This document shows positions 40,173 to 49,672 of a stretch of 64,000 nt of DNA, piece after piece. The number at the start of each line of letters is the position of its first letter. The first letter of the stretch is position 1. The notes under the pieces are model-generated. The model did no database searches. It had not been told where the DNA came from and saw only the letters and a program-made list of their open reading frames with translations. The stretch comes from Gammaproteobacteria bacterium (GTDB taxonomy: Bacteria > Pseudomonadota > Gammaproteobacteria > S012-40). Position numbers and translations under genes: made by a program. Where the stretch lies: NCBI GenBank assembly GCA_029884425.1, contig JAOUHV010000002.1:1-64000 (forward strand). The letters run 5' to 3'.

Positions 40173-42428
40173 CTAAAAGGAAAAATTTCCCTGAAGATAC
40201 GCGTGCTGTCCAAATTTATTTTCCACTCTAAACTCCTCGTAATCCTTCTCAAGGTTTTGCACAACCAACGCCACCCTGGCTTTTAAATTATCTATTTTGA
40301 ACGTTTTTCCTAAACGGGCATCAATACGACGATAGGCGGGAAGAAGATCACCATCCCCAAACCAGCGCATTTCAGTAATACGATACACACCACCACTCAG
40401 TTCCCATTTATTGCGAAACTGGTAGCTGGCCAACAAACTGGAGGTATGATAGGGGACACCATTACTCACATCACGAAATTTATTTTTTGCAGTCACGCCC
40501 TGATAGTTAATAAAACGCAACTGGGTGGCTTCTGGATCGATATAACTGTACTGCAACCCAACAAAGGTATGTCGCTGGGGTCGATACTGCAATTGCACTT
40601 CCACACCATTCAGGTTCGCATCTACGCCATTAAGGTATACAAACGGAAAGTTATCTACGGGCGCATCGGCCACACCACTTGGACTATTGTTATTCAGCGC
40701 CCCACTATCAACAATGACGGGACGATCAGCATAACCGTGATCTGTTGCATCAAAAATGGCATCGCGCAACTGTTCGCGGAACAATTTGACATCCAGCGTT
40801 GTATTTAAGCGTTCAAATTTTTCCACAAACCCGACTTCAATCGTACCGAGCTTTTCAGTCCGGGCATCGTCCGCAGCAACGCGATTAACAGTAATAACCT
40901 GACCATCTTCAAGAACTATACTGTGGAGCACATTGGCTTCGAGCAGAGACGGGGAACGCTCACTATGAGAAAAACTCATGCGCACAGCGCGGGTATCCGT
41001 TAACGAATAATTCATCCCCAGGCGAGAGGAGTAAAATGCACCAACAATATCGTTATGCTCCACCATGTTACCAACATTGACATGCATAGAATCGCCAACA
41101 TGCAAATTCACATTGGCAAACAAACGAACACTCAGATCATAAATAGTTTTGTCACTCGTCAACATTAACTGACTGCGATAACTGTCCTGCCTAACCCCAG
41201 CTCCAAGCACCAGCTCATATGCCTGACTGGCCCGTAACAATCGTTGTGCCTCAACGTCGTAGCGCTCTGCCTCACCATCCAGGTATCCAACAATCATATT
41301 TTTATCCGTGATTCCCGGAAAAATGATATCCACATCTGCCGAGGTCATTGGCGTTCCCAGCTCATGACTCAGCGCCTGCGAAAGTTTCCCATAGATATGC
41401 GTATCATTTTGATAGTAGTAATTGTGGTAAGCATGAACAGTGAGTTCATCACCACCAGTCAACGCCCGACTCCACGCCAATGATTGATAATTCATTCGAG
41501 TGGATACATCGCGCACCGGGTTTCCGATATCCATGGGATCATTTTCATAGCCAACGCCAGTTCGCCCTTCACTAACCCCCAATTGCACGTCTAACTGGCT
41601 ATGATTTCCTAAATCCCCCACCGCGCGAGTAAAAACATTGCGAATATATTTACTGTCATGCACACCGGAAAATCCCTGATCTTCACGATAACTGGCTGAC
41701 ACTCGCATGTCCCAGTTGCGCACAAAAATACCTTGCCGCACGAAAATTTCCCGTGCATCCAACGCTCGCCAGGTCTGATCTGCACTTTGATTTCTCAATC
41801 CTTGACGAACGTTACCGGCATACAGCGAGCCAGAAACTACTTCAACCGTGGTCCCTGGATCCTGAAATGGTTGACGGGTAACAATATTGATTACGCCTAA
41901 AAATGCGTTGGAACCATTGACTGAGTTATTTGATCCACGCACCACTTCGATGCGCTCAATATCGTCCAGCGCCACACCCAAGTAATTCCAATCGACGCTG
42001 GAAAGCATGGGCAGATAAACCGAACGACCGTCAACCTGAACCAGCATTCTCCGCGGAAAATCATCCACCAAACCGTGATAGGTCGGCACAAAATAATTCC
42101 CACTGCCATGCGCCACTTGAAAGCCTGGCACCAAACGCAATACATCCACCAACTCTCGAAAACCTGACGCACGAATCATATCGCGATCAATAATCGTCAT
42201 TGACGCGGGAGTTTCAGTCACAGGTTGAGAAATTCGTGTCGCCGTCAACACGACAGGCATCGCTGCAAGAAAACCACTCTCGCCGGCAAACGCCATTTCA
42301 TGGATGGGAGAGTTTTCCATTGCCAAAACAGGCATGCCTGTCAGCGACAGGGAAAGCGCGACAAATCCGTTGAGCGCATTAAACCGTTTACAAAACACAT
42401 TAACCTCTACGCATCGGATTTGCGACAA
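40173..42428 (-). CDS. TonB-dependent outer-membrane receptor
   Basis: Signal peptide to about residue 36, plug domain with VVLTATRISQPVTETPASMTII as TonB-box-proximal segment, ELVDVLRLVPGFQV, GVALDDIERIEVVRGSNNSVNGSNAFLGVINIV, and a long barrel ending in the terminal phenylalanine of QGNFSF. 751 residues is typical. The plug sequence is of the colicin/vitamin type rather than clearly siderophore-specific, so the ligand is not known. Organised with a binding protein and kinase genes. Confidence 0.9.
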   Translation of the reverse strand: MSQIRCVEVNVFCKRFNALNGFVALSLSLTGMPVLAMENSPIHEMAFAGESGFLAAMPVVLTATRISQPVTETPASMTIIDRDMIRASGFRELVDVLRLVPGFQVAHGSGNYFVPTYHGLVDDFPRRMLVQVDGRSVYLPMLSSVDWNYLGVALDDIERIEVVRGSNNSVNGSNAFLGVINIVTRQPFQDPGTTVEVVSGSLYAGNVRQGLRNQSADQTWRALDAREIFVRQGIFVRNWDMRVSASYREDQGFSGVHDSKYIRNVFTRAVGDLGNHSQLDVQLGVSEGRTGVGYENDPMDIGNPVRDVSTRMNYQSLAWSRALTGGDELTVHAYHNYYYQNDTHIYGKLSQALSHELGTPMTSADVDIIFPGITDKNMIVGYLDGEAERYDVEAQRLLRASQAYELVLGAGVRQDSYRSQLMLTSDKTIYDLSVRLFANVNLHVGDSMHVNVGNMVEHNDIVGAFYSSRLGMNYSLTDTRAVRMSFSHSERSPSLLEANVLHSIVLEDGQVITVNRVAADDARTEKLGTIEVGFVEKFERLNTTLDVKLFREQLRDAIFDATDHGYADRPVIVDSGALNNNSPSGVADAPVDNFPFVYLNGVDANLNGVEVQLQYRPQRHTFVGLQYSYIDPEATQLRFINYQGVTAKNKFRDVSNGVPYHTSSLLASYQFRNKWELSGGVYRITEMRWFGDGDLLPAYRRIDARLGKTFKIDNLKARVALVVQNLEKDYEEFRVENKFGQHAYLQGNFSF

Positions 42429-42440
42429 GCATAACTAACA

Positions 42441-43079
42441 CTACACAGAGATGGGTAACAACCCCAGCCGTTTGGCTTCGATAACAGCCTGGGTTCGATT
42501 GGTGGCACCTAGCAATTTCAATATCGCGGTGACATGAATTTTGATGGTGTATTCTGAAAGACCGAGAGAATTAGCGATTTCTTTGTTGGTTCGCCCTTCG
42601 CCCAACAAGCCCAGCACCTGTTTTTGTCGCCCGGTAAAATGCAGATCATGCTTGGCTGCACCGTGTGAAATTGTGACAACACCACTGGAATAAGTCTGCG
42701 TGGGCACATAAATGCCCCCCTGCAACACTTCCTCTAGCGCCGCCAGCATTTCGCCTTCGGATGCGGATTTTGGAATATAGCCCGACGCGCCCCAATCGAT
42801 TGCCTTGCGCACATGATGTACATCTTCAGATGCCGACAGAATCACGACCAGCAAGTCAGGAAAGTTTTTGCAAAGCAACGCCAGCAAGGCAAATCCATCG
42901 GTTTGTGGCATGAACAAATCCAGCACCAGCAGGTCCACATCCCTGTTTTGTTGCATCTGCTGTAAAACTTCGTCACCACTGGTCGCCTCAATGATTTCGA
43001 CCTCGCGGGACAACTTCCCCAGGGTAAGCTTAATGCCTTCCCGAACCAAGCCATGGTCATCAGCTACCAAAATTTTCAA
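42441..43079 (-). CDS. LuxR-family response regulator (REC-HTH)
   Basis: Receiver with acceptor D54 (VLDLFMPQTDG, counted from the TTG start) and a C-terminal LuxR HTH (LTGRQKQVLGLLGEGRTNKEIANSLGLSEYTIKIHVTAIL). The likely start is TTG at 43077-43079 with GGGGGGA upstream; an ATG frame to 43136 would put non-conserved residues ahead of the receiver fold. It sits between the phosphatase-regulator and receptor genes, and may be a phosphorylation target of the hybrid kinase. Confidence 0.9.
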   Translation of the reverse strand: MKILVADDHGLVREGIKLTLGKLSREVEIIEATSGDEVLQQMQQNRDVDLLVLDLFMPQTDGFALLALLCKNFPDLLVVILSASEDVHHVRKAIDWGASGYIPKSASEGEMLAALEEVLQGGIYVPTQTYSSGVVTISHGAAKHDLHFTGRQKQVLGLLGEGRTNKEIANSLGLSEYTIKIHVTAILKLLGATNRTQAVIEAKRLGLLPISV

Positions 43080-43236
43080 AATTCCCCCCGGGCCTTCTGT
43101 GGTCTGCAGAAAGCGCCAGATTATATGTAAAAGCATTGAAATTGTCGCCTTATCGACGACATTTAGGCAGCTATATGGCTAGATTTCTAGGATGAAAATA
43201 GGAAATGACAAGATATTCAATGAGATGAGACAAAGA

Positions 43237-44916
43237 CTAACTATTTTTCCACAGATATGTGGCCTTAACTGCATTACCAGCTTGAGAAAATTCCAACTTA
43301 CTACACAGCGCAGCAACCAGCGCCAACCCCCTGCCTGCCATAATGGTGCCGTCACCCTCAGCAAGATTCAGTTCGTGCTCATTAAACCCCTTACCTGAGT
43401 CCCACACCAGGATTTCCAGGTATCCCCCCATTTCAACCGGAATATTCTTCAACTCGATCCGGATAGCCCCTTCTTTCAGGTTGCGCAAACGCTTTTCACG
43501 TTCTTCATAATAGTGCGCAAAGCCTTCTTCGGAATTTTTCATCCCCGAGGTCAAACCCAACACGCCATGCTCGAGCGCATTGTTAAACAATTCTGACAAA
43601 ATGGTAAACAAATGCACGCGATGTGAGGATTGCCCCTGCAGCTCTGCCACCATTTGCAACAAAATCGGCAGTGGATCGGTGTCACGCAATGCATCGTGCC
43701 CCAACTCCATACTGGTTTTCCAGGCTGACATCGGCCGCAACCTATGGGGAGAACTGTTTTCACTAGCATTCATTTTTTCCGGTTCACAATGGATGCAGGT
43801 ATACGTCACGTCATCGGCCTGCGGTGCCAAACCGCGAAAGCTCGCCAATTCAGCCTGCAATTCACTTGCGTAATTTGTTTGTGGACGCTCAATCAGGGCT
43901 TCCAGTTGCTCCTGACCATACATTACCCCAGCCTCATTCACCGCCTCAATCACACCATCGGAATACACATGCACCCGATCACCTGGCGCAATCTGCAGTA
44001 CATCTGGCTCCCTGCAGAGCGAAGCTGTTGGCTGCACACCCAGCGGTAATTGATTGGATTCGATGCGCTGCACAATTCCTTCATTGCCGCGCGTAATCAA
44101 CACATCAGGCAAACCGCCATTCCACACTTGTAATCGCCGACAATCGGCATCCACTTCCAATAAACATACTGCCAAAAAGCGGCCGGCCGGCAATAAATCG
44201 CGGAGCTTGCTGTTAATCTCCGGCACAATTTCACCAATGGAAAAACCCTTATTGGTCATTTTGTAAAACACATCGGACACGGGTAGTGCACCAATCGCCG
44301 CAGCCAAACCATGACCGGTAAAATCGCCTACCAGTACATTAACCCCACCCGATGGATTACCCGCAGCCAACACCAGGTCGCCGTTAAATGCTTCTGCGGA
44401 TTGACGTAGTGTTTGGGCGCATTCAACCTTGCGATTTTTGCCATACACCATGACATTTTCGAAAATTTTTTCTGCCACCTCATGTTCGCGTATGGTGTGT
44501 TCCTGAAATGCCTGCAACTCCAGATTTTGCTTGTGAACAGTATTGTACAGTTCACGAATACGAGACAAGGCGGAGATTTTCGCCTGAAGGATATTTCTAT
44601 CGTAGGGTTTGCGCAGGAAATCGTCGCCACCATGTTCAATACAACTGACCATGGCATCTTCACCGCTCAGAGCCGTGAGAAAAATGACTGGGACAAAAGC
44701 GTCACCGCAAATTGACTTGATGATTTTCGTCGCCTCATAGCCATCCATGACAGGCATCATAATGTCCATCAGCACCATTTCAGGAGAGTTTTCACGAAAA
44801 CGCTCCACTGCCTGCGCTCCATCCTCGGCGACGATCACACTGTGACCGTCTTTTTCCAACATGCCTTTGAGCACCAAGCAATTGGTATTTTCATCATCGA
44901 CGATAAGAATCTTCAT
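43237..44916 (-). CDS. Response regulator with PP2C phosphatase and RsbW-like kinase domains (HsbR-like)
   Basis: N-terminal receiver with D51 (MVLMDIMMPVMDGYEA), a linker, a SpoIIE/PP2C domain at about 150-375 (VLVGDFTGHGLAAAIGALP, WNGGLPDVL, LPLGVQ, GDRVHVYSDGVIEA, DDVTYTCI) and a C-terminal GHKL ATPase domain (ILSELFNNALEHGVLG, IMAGRGLALVAALC). The REC-PP2C-HATPase order matches HsbR of Pseudomonas, which controls phosphorylation of the STAS protein HsbA. Here such a STAS gene lies directly upstream. Confidence 0.9.
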   Translation of the reverse strand: MKILIVDDENTNCLVLKGMLEKDGHSVIVAEDGAQAVERFRENSPEMVLMDIMMPVMDGYEATKIIKSICGDAFVPVIFLTALSGEDAMVSCIEHGGDDFLRKPYDRNILQAKISALSRIRELYNTVHKQNLELQAFQEHTIREHEVAEKIFENVMVYGKNRKVECAQTLRQSAEAFNGDLVLAAGNPSGGVNVLVGDFTGHGLAAAIGALPVSDVFYKMTNKGFSIGEIVPEINSKLRDLLPAGRFLAVCLLEVDADCRRLQVWNGGLPDVLITRGNEGIVQRIESNQLPLGVQPTASLCREPDVLQIAPGDRVHVYSDGVIEAVNEAGVMYGQEQLEALIERPQTNYASELQAELASFRGLAPQADDVTYTCIHCEPEKMNASENSSPHRLRPMSAWKTSMELGHDALRDTDPLPILLQMVAELQGQSSHRVHLFTILSELFNNALEHGVLGLTSGMKNSEEGFAHYYEEREKRLRNLKEGAIRIELKNIPVEMGGYLEILVWDSGKGFNEHELNLAEGDGTIMAGRGLALVAALCSKLEFSQAGNAVKATYLWKNS

Positions 44917-44931
44917 GCCAACCGGGCGATA

Positions 44932-45228
44932 TTATTTAACGTTAAATAATTTCTGGAAATTGGCAATCGTCAGTATTTTCTTTATTTCCGGTCTGCAACT
45001 AGAAATCGTAATACGTGAATCATCACCACCCGCATGTTCGCGCAACAGCAACAGCATGCCCAATGCAGAGCTGTCCATATATTCGGTATCCGCCATATCG
45101 ACGATGTAATTTGCGCTGGGTGGCGCATCGCGGTAGGCCTCACGGAATGAGGTGTGATCGTTAAAGTCAAAACGTCCACGGATGGTCACCGTTACGTTGT
45201 TTCCCTCCAACTTGCTTACTACAGGCAT
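44932..45228 (-). CDS. STAS anti-anti-sigma factor (HsbA-like)
   Basis: 98 residues, one STAS domain (VTVTIRGRFDF, YIVDMADTEYMDSSALGMLLLL). S53/S54 in the DSSALG motif is the expected phosphorylation site. It is followed by the REC-PP2C-kinase gene 15 bases later, forming a partner-switch module. In Pseudomonas the HsbA switch links surface and swimming behaviour; the downstream partner (FlgM or a diguanylate cyclase) cannot be identified here. Confidence 0.88.
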   Translation of the reverse strand: MPVVSKLEGNNVTVTIRGRFDFNDHTSFREAYRDAPPSANYIVDMADTEYMDSSALGMLLLLREHAGGDDSRITISSCRPEIKKILTIANFQKLFNVK

Positions 45229-45328
45229 ACGTTCCTCTCCTGGTTGTTTAAATGTAAAAAATGGAGTCTGTACCAGTATCGGCAGATAACATGACGAATA
45301 TACTGTAAAAAAAATATGACTGCTGAAG

Positions 45329-46501
45329 CTAAAACAGTTCCACTTCGCCTTGATCCATGGATGTCTGCTGAACCTTTACAAAATGGTCGCCCTTGCGCGT
45401 TTCAGCCAGCTGTTTTTTCTCCTGCGCCAAGCGTTGCAGGATTTGCTCTTTTTCCTCGTGCGAACTCACCGCAGCCACATCATTCAGTAACGAAGATACT
45501 ACCGACACCCGGCTTTCGACGTACTCCAACAGTTGCCGCACCACATCCTCAAATTGCATAGCACGCACAGCATCATTCACATTTTGGCCAATTTCACTGG
45601 ACATCCCCGACACCCGGGTCAAACGTTCTGAAATAAACTGATTGAGTGTGCTTACCTCAGTCAGCATGTGATCCACCCGTTCTTTCGAGGTAATGGCAAA
45701 CGTCATATCTTTTGAGGCAATCTTGCTGGTCGTCTGTTGAACCTGGGCAATATCACGCATGGCCTGATCAACCACCTGGCGGATTTCACCGCCAAACCGG
45801 TTGGAACTCTGTGACAAGGCACGCACCTCGTCAGCCACCACCGCAAATCCCCGTCCCGCCTCTCCGGCTCGTGCGGCTTCAATCGCCGCATTCAATGCCA
45901 GCAAGTTGGTCTGATCGGCAATCGATTGAACACCGCCGATCAACTTTACAACGTGTGCCATTTTCGCCGACAAATCATTCACCGCATGGACAATATCCAT
46001 GCTGTCCTTACTGCTGGAAACGATTTGCTCGACAAACACTTCCAGCACGTCATTGGTTTCTTCGGCAAACTGGCTAAAACTAATGGACTTGCCATCAGCC
46101 ACCGAATCCGGTGCACTTTTTTGTACCAGTTCCGTGACCAGACTCACCTGGCTTTCCGCCTGAGCACTAAGACCACGAAAACTGGCCTGTAACCCACCTA
46201 CCGCCTCAGACAACAATTCGCGAGCCCGCAACAAATCCTTATCCACCGCCTGATTGGTTTGAACAATCAACGGCATGGCTTCCCGCATCACCTGATTGCA
46301 AATCGGTTCTTCCTTGTGAGCAACCAGCTGTGCCTGCAATTCAGCCAACCGTTTGTCTCGCTGCCCAATACCCCGATAATAAACCGCCGCCCACGCCGCC
46401 AACGCCGCCACACTGCAAACAACAGTATAGAGTTGTGCTGGTACCGTCACTAACATGACCACCGCTGTCGTACTCAACAGAATCACGAACCAAATTGTCA
46501 T
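45329..46501 (-). CDS. Methyl-accepting chemotaxis-type transducer with short sensor
   Basis: Two adjacent membrane helices at the N-terminus (residues about 3-20 and 25-45) with almost no periplasmic loop, then a signalling domain with the conserved tip [36 protein letters not shown] and a C-terminal tail ending GEVELF. No clear ligand domain. It may sense a membrane or cytoplasmic signal. The ATG at 46501 is preferred over GTG 46570. It precedes the STAS and HsbR-like genes. Confidence 0.85.
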   Translation of the reverse strand: MTIWFVILLSTTAVVMLVTVPAQLYTVVCSVAALAAWAAVYYRGIGQRDKRLAELQAQLVAHKEEPICNQVMREAMPLIVQTNQAVDKDLLRARELLSEAVGGLQASFRGLSAQAESQVSLVTELVQKSAPDSVADGKSISFSQFAEETNDVLEVFVEQIVSSSKDSMDIVHAVNDLSAKMAHVVKLIGGVQSIADQTNLLALNAAIEAARAGEAGRGFAVVADEVRALSQSSNRFGGEIRQVVDQAMRDIAQVQQTTSKIASKDMTFAITSKERVDHMLTEVSTLNQFISERLTRVSGMSSEIGQNVNDAVRAMQFEDVVRQLLEYVESRVSVVSSLLNDVAAVSSHEEKEQILQRLAQEKKQLAETRKGDHFVKVQQTSMDQGEVELF

Positions 46502-46762
46502 ACTTTTTCGGGGCTTTTTGGGGTTATTTCCATAGAAAAACAACTTATTTGTTAGACCAATAGCGCACACCTGACAAAAACCTTTAGTTCAGTGGTTACT
46601 GTGTCTCAAGCCCGCAATTTGTGAGACCTCGGTCATAGAAACGCTCCAAAGTGTGACTCGCTAGACATCGTACATCTACAAAACCAAGGTTATTGATCGC
46701 TAAGAATGCCGAGGCGTTGCAAGATTGCCCAACGCTTTAACTATATGATTGCTGGGGGAATG

Positions 46763-48052
46763 ATGATCACGGTTAGAATACAGGTCTTGGCGCCAACACT
46801 CTTGCTATTGCTGAGTTCCACCGCGCATGCGGTTGACTCTCCACAATTGGCACAAGCAAACACGCTACTGGCCCAACACCGCCCCGTGCAAGCGCTGGCA
46901 CTATTAGAAGAGACCATGGCAGCCGATGCCGGCGACCCTCAATACGATCGTCTGCTGGGCCAGGCAGCACTGGCCGCCAACAAACCCAATTTAGCCGTTT
47001 TCGCCCTCGAACGGGTCGTACTGACCCAGCCTGACGATACTGACGCCCGCCTGGCCTTGGTGCGTGCCTATATCGAACTGGGCGAATTCCGCCAAGCTAA
47101 AACCGAATTAACCCAACTGCCAGTGTCCCGCGATCCGTCCCTGTACCACATTGCCCAACAGTACATGCGGCAAATCAATTACGGCATACGTCAGCAACAG
47201 CGAGACTTCGCCCTGGTGGTATCGATGGGCGCAGGCCGCGACAGCAACGCCAACAGCGCCACTGACATTGACCAATTCCTGGGCGCCAATTTGTCAACCA
47301 ATAGCCAGGCAACCGCCTCGGATACCAGCAGCCTGCTCCTCAGCGCCGCTGCGGCATTACCCCTGAGCAAAAAATGGCGCAATGAAACCTCTGCGCAGTT
47401 TTTCCACCAGGAATTTAGCGATGCCAGCTTCGTCAACACCGACAGCGTCAGCCTCACCAACAGTTTGAACTATCAGTCCAGCCGTCGCAGCCAGGAGCAG
47501 TGGGTGTTGCAAGCCATGCATACCGAGGTGGATCAACAGCTAAACAACCGCCAGGCCAGCGTACAGTTCAACCACGCCTACACCCTGGACACCGGCTCGC
47601 TGACCCTGACGGTCAAAACCGGCCAAACCCGTTATGACGACAAATACGCCATTCGCAACATCCAGCAGCACAGCGGTGGGCTGCGCTACGCCTATCAATT
47701 GGGAAGCCTGAGCGGCAACGTGGCCTTACTGACTGGTCAGGATCGCCCCATCGACAACCAGTCCCCCTATAGCCGCCAATTTAACGCAGCCCAACTAGGT
47801 TTTATGTGGAATCAGGGCAAAACCAACACAATCGCCTCGATCAATTATGTCCAAAGTGTGTACGACAGCACGTTTTTTGGCATCGATCGGAACGATAACA
47901 ATGTAGGAGCGTCACTGCGTTTGAACTACAAGTTAGGCGCTAAATGGACTGCAGGCCCCAGCCTGACCATTATGCGCAATCAATCCAGTGTCGACCTGTA
48001 CGACTACGATCGCAATCAGGCGATGGTTTTTATCAGTCACCAAATCATCTAA
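46763..48052 (+). CDS. TPR plus outer-membrane beta-barrel protein, Slam-like (DUF560)
   Basis: A signal peptide (VRIQVLAPTLLLLLSSTAHA) leads to about 110 residues of TPR-like helices (LLGQAALAANKPNLAVFALERV, ALVRAYIELGEFRQAKTEL), then alternating strands forming a C-terminal barrel (GYENDP-like motifs, ending FISHQII). This TPR-plus-barrel layout matches Slam, the type XI translocator of surface lipoproteins; from memory, at about 430 residues it is on the short side for the family. Upstream in-frame ATGs at 46706, 46745 and 46760 exist. It starts a four-gene plus-strand operon. Confidence 0.72.
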   Translation: MITVRIQVLAPTLLLLLSSTAHAVDSPQLAQANTLLAQHRPVQALALLEETMAADAGDPQYDRLLGQAALAANKPNLAVFALERVVLTQPDDTDARLALVRAYIELGEFRQAKTELTQLPVSRDPSLYHIAQQYMRQINYGIRQQQRDFALVVSMGAGRDSNANSATDIDQFLGANLSTNSQATASDTSSLLLSAAAALPLSKKWRNETSAQFFHQEFSDASFVNTDSVSLTNSLNYQSSRRSQEQWVLQAMHTEVDQQLNNRQASVQFNHAYTLDTGSLTLTVKTGQTRYDDKYAIRNIQQHSGGLRYAYQLGSLSGNVALLTGQDRPIDNQSPYSRQFNAAQLGFMWNQGKTNTIASINYVQSVYDSTFFGIDRNDNNVGASLRLNYKLGAKWTAGPSLTIMRNQSSVDLYDYDRNQAMVFISHQII

Positions 48053-48063
48053 GGAGGTGACCC

Positions 48064-49233
48064 ATGTTGTCCTACAAAGAGATTATTCGCCACACCATGA
48101 TCCTGAGCATTATTGCTCTGCCCATTAACGCGTTTGCCGAAGCAGGCAAAGCCATTTTCGTGTTGGGCAAGGCGCACATTGAATCTGCAGATGGCCGCAG
48201 TGTGGAAATGAAACAGGGAGCCCTGTTCAACTCTGGCGACACCATTGTCACCAGCGAACGTGGTCAGGTGCAGCTACGCATGGCAGATGGAACCTTGATT
48301 GCTGTGCGTCCCAACAGTCGTTTTGTGATTGAAAAATTCCAGTACGACAAAAACAAACAAACCGATCAGAGCATTTACAACCTGGTGAAAGGCGGCTTCC
48401 GCTCCATCACCGGCAAGATCGGCCACGACAACAAAAAATCCTATGGCGTTACCACCGTGGTGGGCACCATTGGAATTCGTGGTACCGACTTTAGCGCTTA
48501 CTTGTGCGACACCAACTGCAACGGCAACCAGGCCGGTCTGTATGTTGGCGTCATGGATGGCGGCATCACCGTCAGCAACAACGTAGGCCAGGTCAATCTG
48601 GATCCAGGTGAATACGGCTACGTGCAGGACATCACCACCCAGCCTGCATCACTGCCAGCCGCCCCTGGTGATTTGTTGTTTGCCAGCACCGGCACAGGTA
48701 CTGACGACACCGCCCTTGCCGACAGCAGCACTACCTCAATGGTGGTCGCCGACAGTGGTCTGGCCGTACAGCAAACCTTGTTGCAGCCCGAAGTTCTGGT
48801 TGCCAGCACCGGTACGTACGACTTGAGCTCAGGCACCATTAGCGACGGCCTCAACAACAGCGGTGTGTTAAGCAGTGGTTCGATGAATATCGACTTTATC
48901 GCCGCCACGGTCAGCACGTCCTTCAGCGGCAGCATCAACAACGCTTCCAGTGGTTTCGATTGGGTAGCCAGTAGCACCAGCGGCACCTTGGACATCGCCA
49001 GCGGCCAGTTCTCTGGTTCGTTGGACGGCAGCGTCGGCATCACCGACTTCGCCTTTGGTGGAACGGCGCAGGAAGCTGCTGCTGGCACATTCAGCGGCAC
49101 TCTCGGCACAACCACCAACACCGTAGGGATCGCTACCGACGCCAGTTACAGCTACAACATGACATCTAGCACTGCTAGTGCGTCAGGTGACGCTAACTAC
49201 ACGTTGGCTTCCTATACCACCCAGGTTAAGTAA
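48064..49233 (+). CDS. FecR-domain secreted protein with TbpB-like C-terminal barrel
   Basis: A cleavable signal (ALPINAFA-EAG, no lipobox) is followed by a FecR domain (SGDTIVTSERGQVQLRMADGTLIAVRPNSRFVIEKF, TTVVGTIGIRGTDFSA) and then a Gly/Ser/Thr-rich repeat region. FSGSINNAS, ASGQFSGSLDGS and FGGTAQEAAAGTFSGTL resemble the GxF..GxxAxExGGxFSG pattern of TbpB-type barrels, the usual Slam substrates. FecR here is not next to an ECF sigma gene. An AGGAGG ribosome site precedes the ATG, 12 bases after the Slam-like gene. Confidence 0.78.
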   Translation: MLSYKEIIRHTMILSIIALPINAFAEAGKAIFVLGKAHIESADGRSVEMKQGALFNSGDTIVTSERGQVQLRMADGTLIAVRPNSRFVIEKFQYDKNKQTDQSIYNLVKGGFRSITGKIGHDNKKSYGVTTVVGTIGIRGTDFSAYLCDTNCNGNQAGLYVGVMDGGITVSNNVGQVNLDPGEYGYVQDITTQPASLPAAPGDLLFASTGTGTDDTALADSSTTSMVVADSGLAVQQTLLQPEVLVASTGTYDLSSGTISDGLNNSGVLSSGSMNIDFIAATVSTSFSGSINNASSGFDWVASSTSGTLDIASGQFSGSLDGSVGITDFAFGGTAQEAAAGTFSGTLGTTTNTVGIATDASYSYNMTSSTASASGDANYTLASYTTQVK

Positions 49234-49264
49234 TCGGTGAAATTTCAGGCCAGGAGTTTTGGAC

Positions 49265-49672
49265 ATGAAACCTATCAAGACGTTAACCGCCACATTCGCT
49301 TTACTCGCGTTTTCATCGGCCGGCGCTGTTGAACAAGTTTCAGTGTCACACCGTGTGGTTGCCACAGGCAACCACGGGGTGTACTCGTCCATCACCCTGG
49401 CCCTTACTGTCAGCAACGTTGGCAGCAGTGATTTGCACAATGTGAAGATTTATCCCGGTGGCGATGAATTCGCGCTGGACGAGCGCAACCAAGCAGTTAA
49501 TGTTGGCTACTTGCCGGCAATGGGGCAAACAGTTCTGTACCTCACCGCCGATACCCCACTGGCCAAGGAGTATTTCAGTTCACAACTGCCAGTCTTGTTC
49601 CTGCTCAACGGCAAATTGCCTGGCGACAAGAACATTGAACTGCCGTTGCACAGCCAAGGGGGGAACCAATAA
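49265..49672 (+). CDS. Small secreted protein with beta-sandwich-like fold (136 aa)
   Basis: Signal peptide (LTATFALLAFSSAGA) then a single domain with alternating hydrophobic residues (ITLALTVSNVGSSDLHNVKIYPGG), as in CARDB/DUF11-like sandwiches. No firm family. An AGGAG at 49252-49256 fits ATG 49265; a TTG two codons earlier is less likely. It overlaps the start of the giant HYR protein by one base and may act with it. Confidence 0.75.
   Translation: MKPIKTLTATFALLAFSSAGAVEQVSVSHRVVATGNHGVYSSITLALTVSNVGSSDLHNVKIYPGGDEFALDERNQAVNVGYLPAMGQTVLYLTADTPLAKEYFSSQLPVLFLLNGKLPGDKNIELPLHSQGGNQ

Noticed and set aside
46502-46600. Possible flagellar sigma-28 promoter before the MCP gene (TAAAG ... GCGCTATT)
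   Set aside because: The -10 part matches the GCCGATAA consensus at too few positions.
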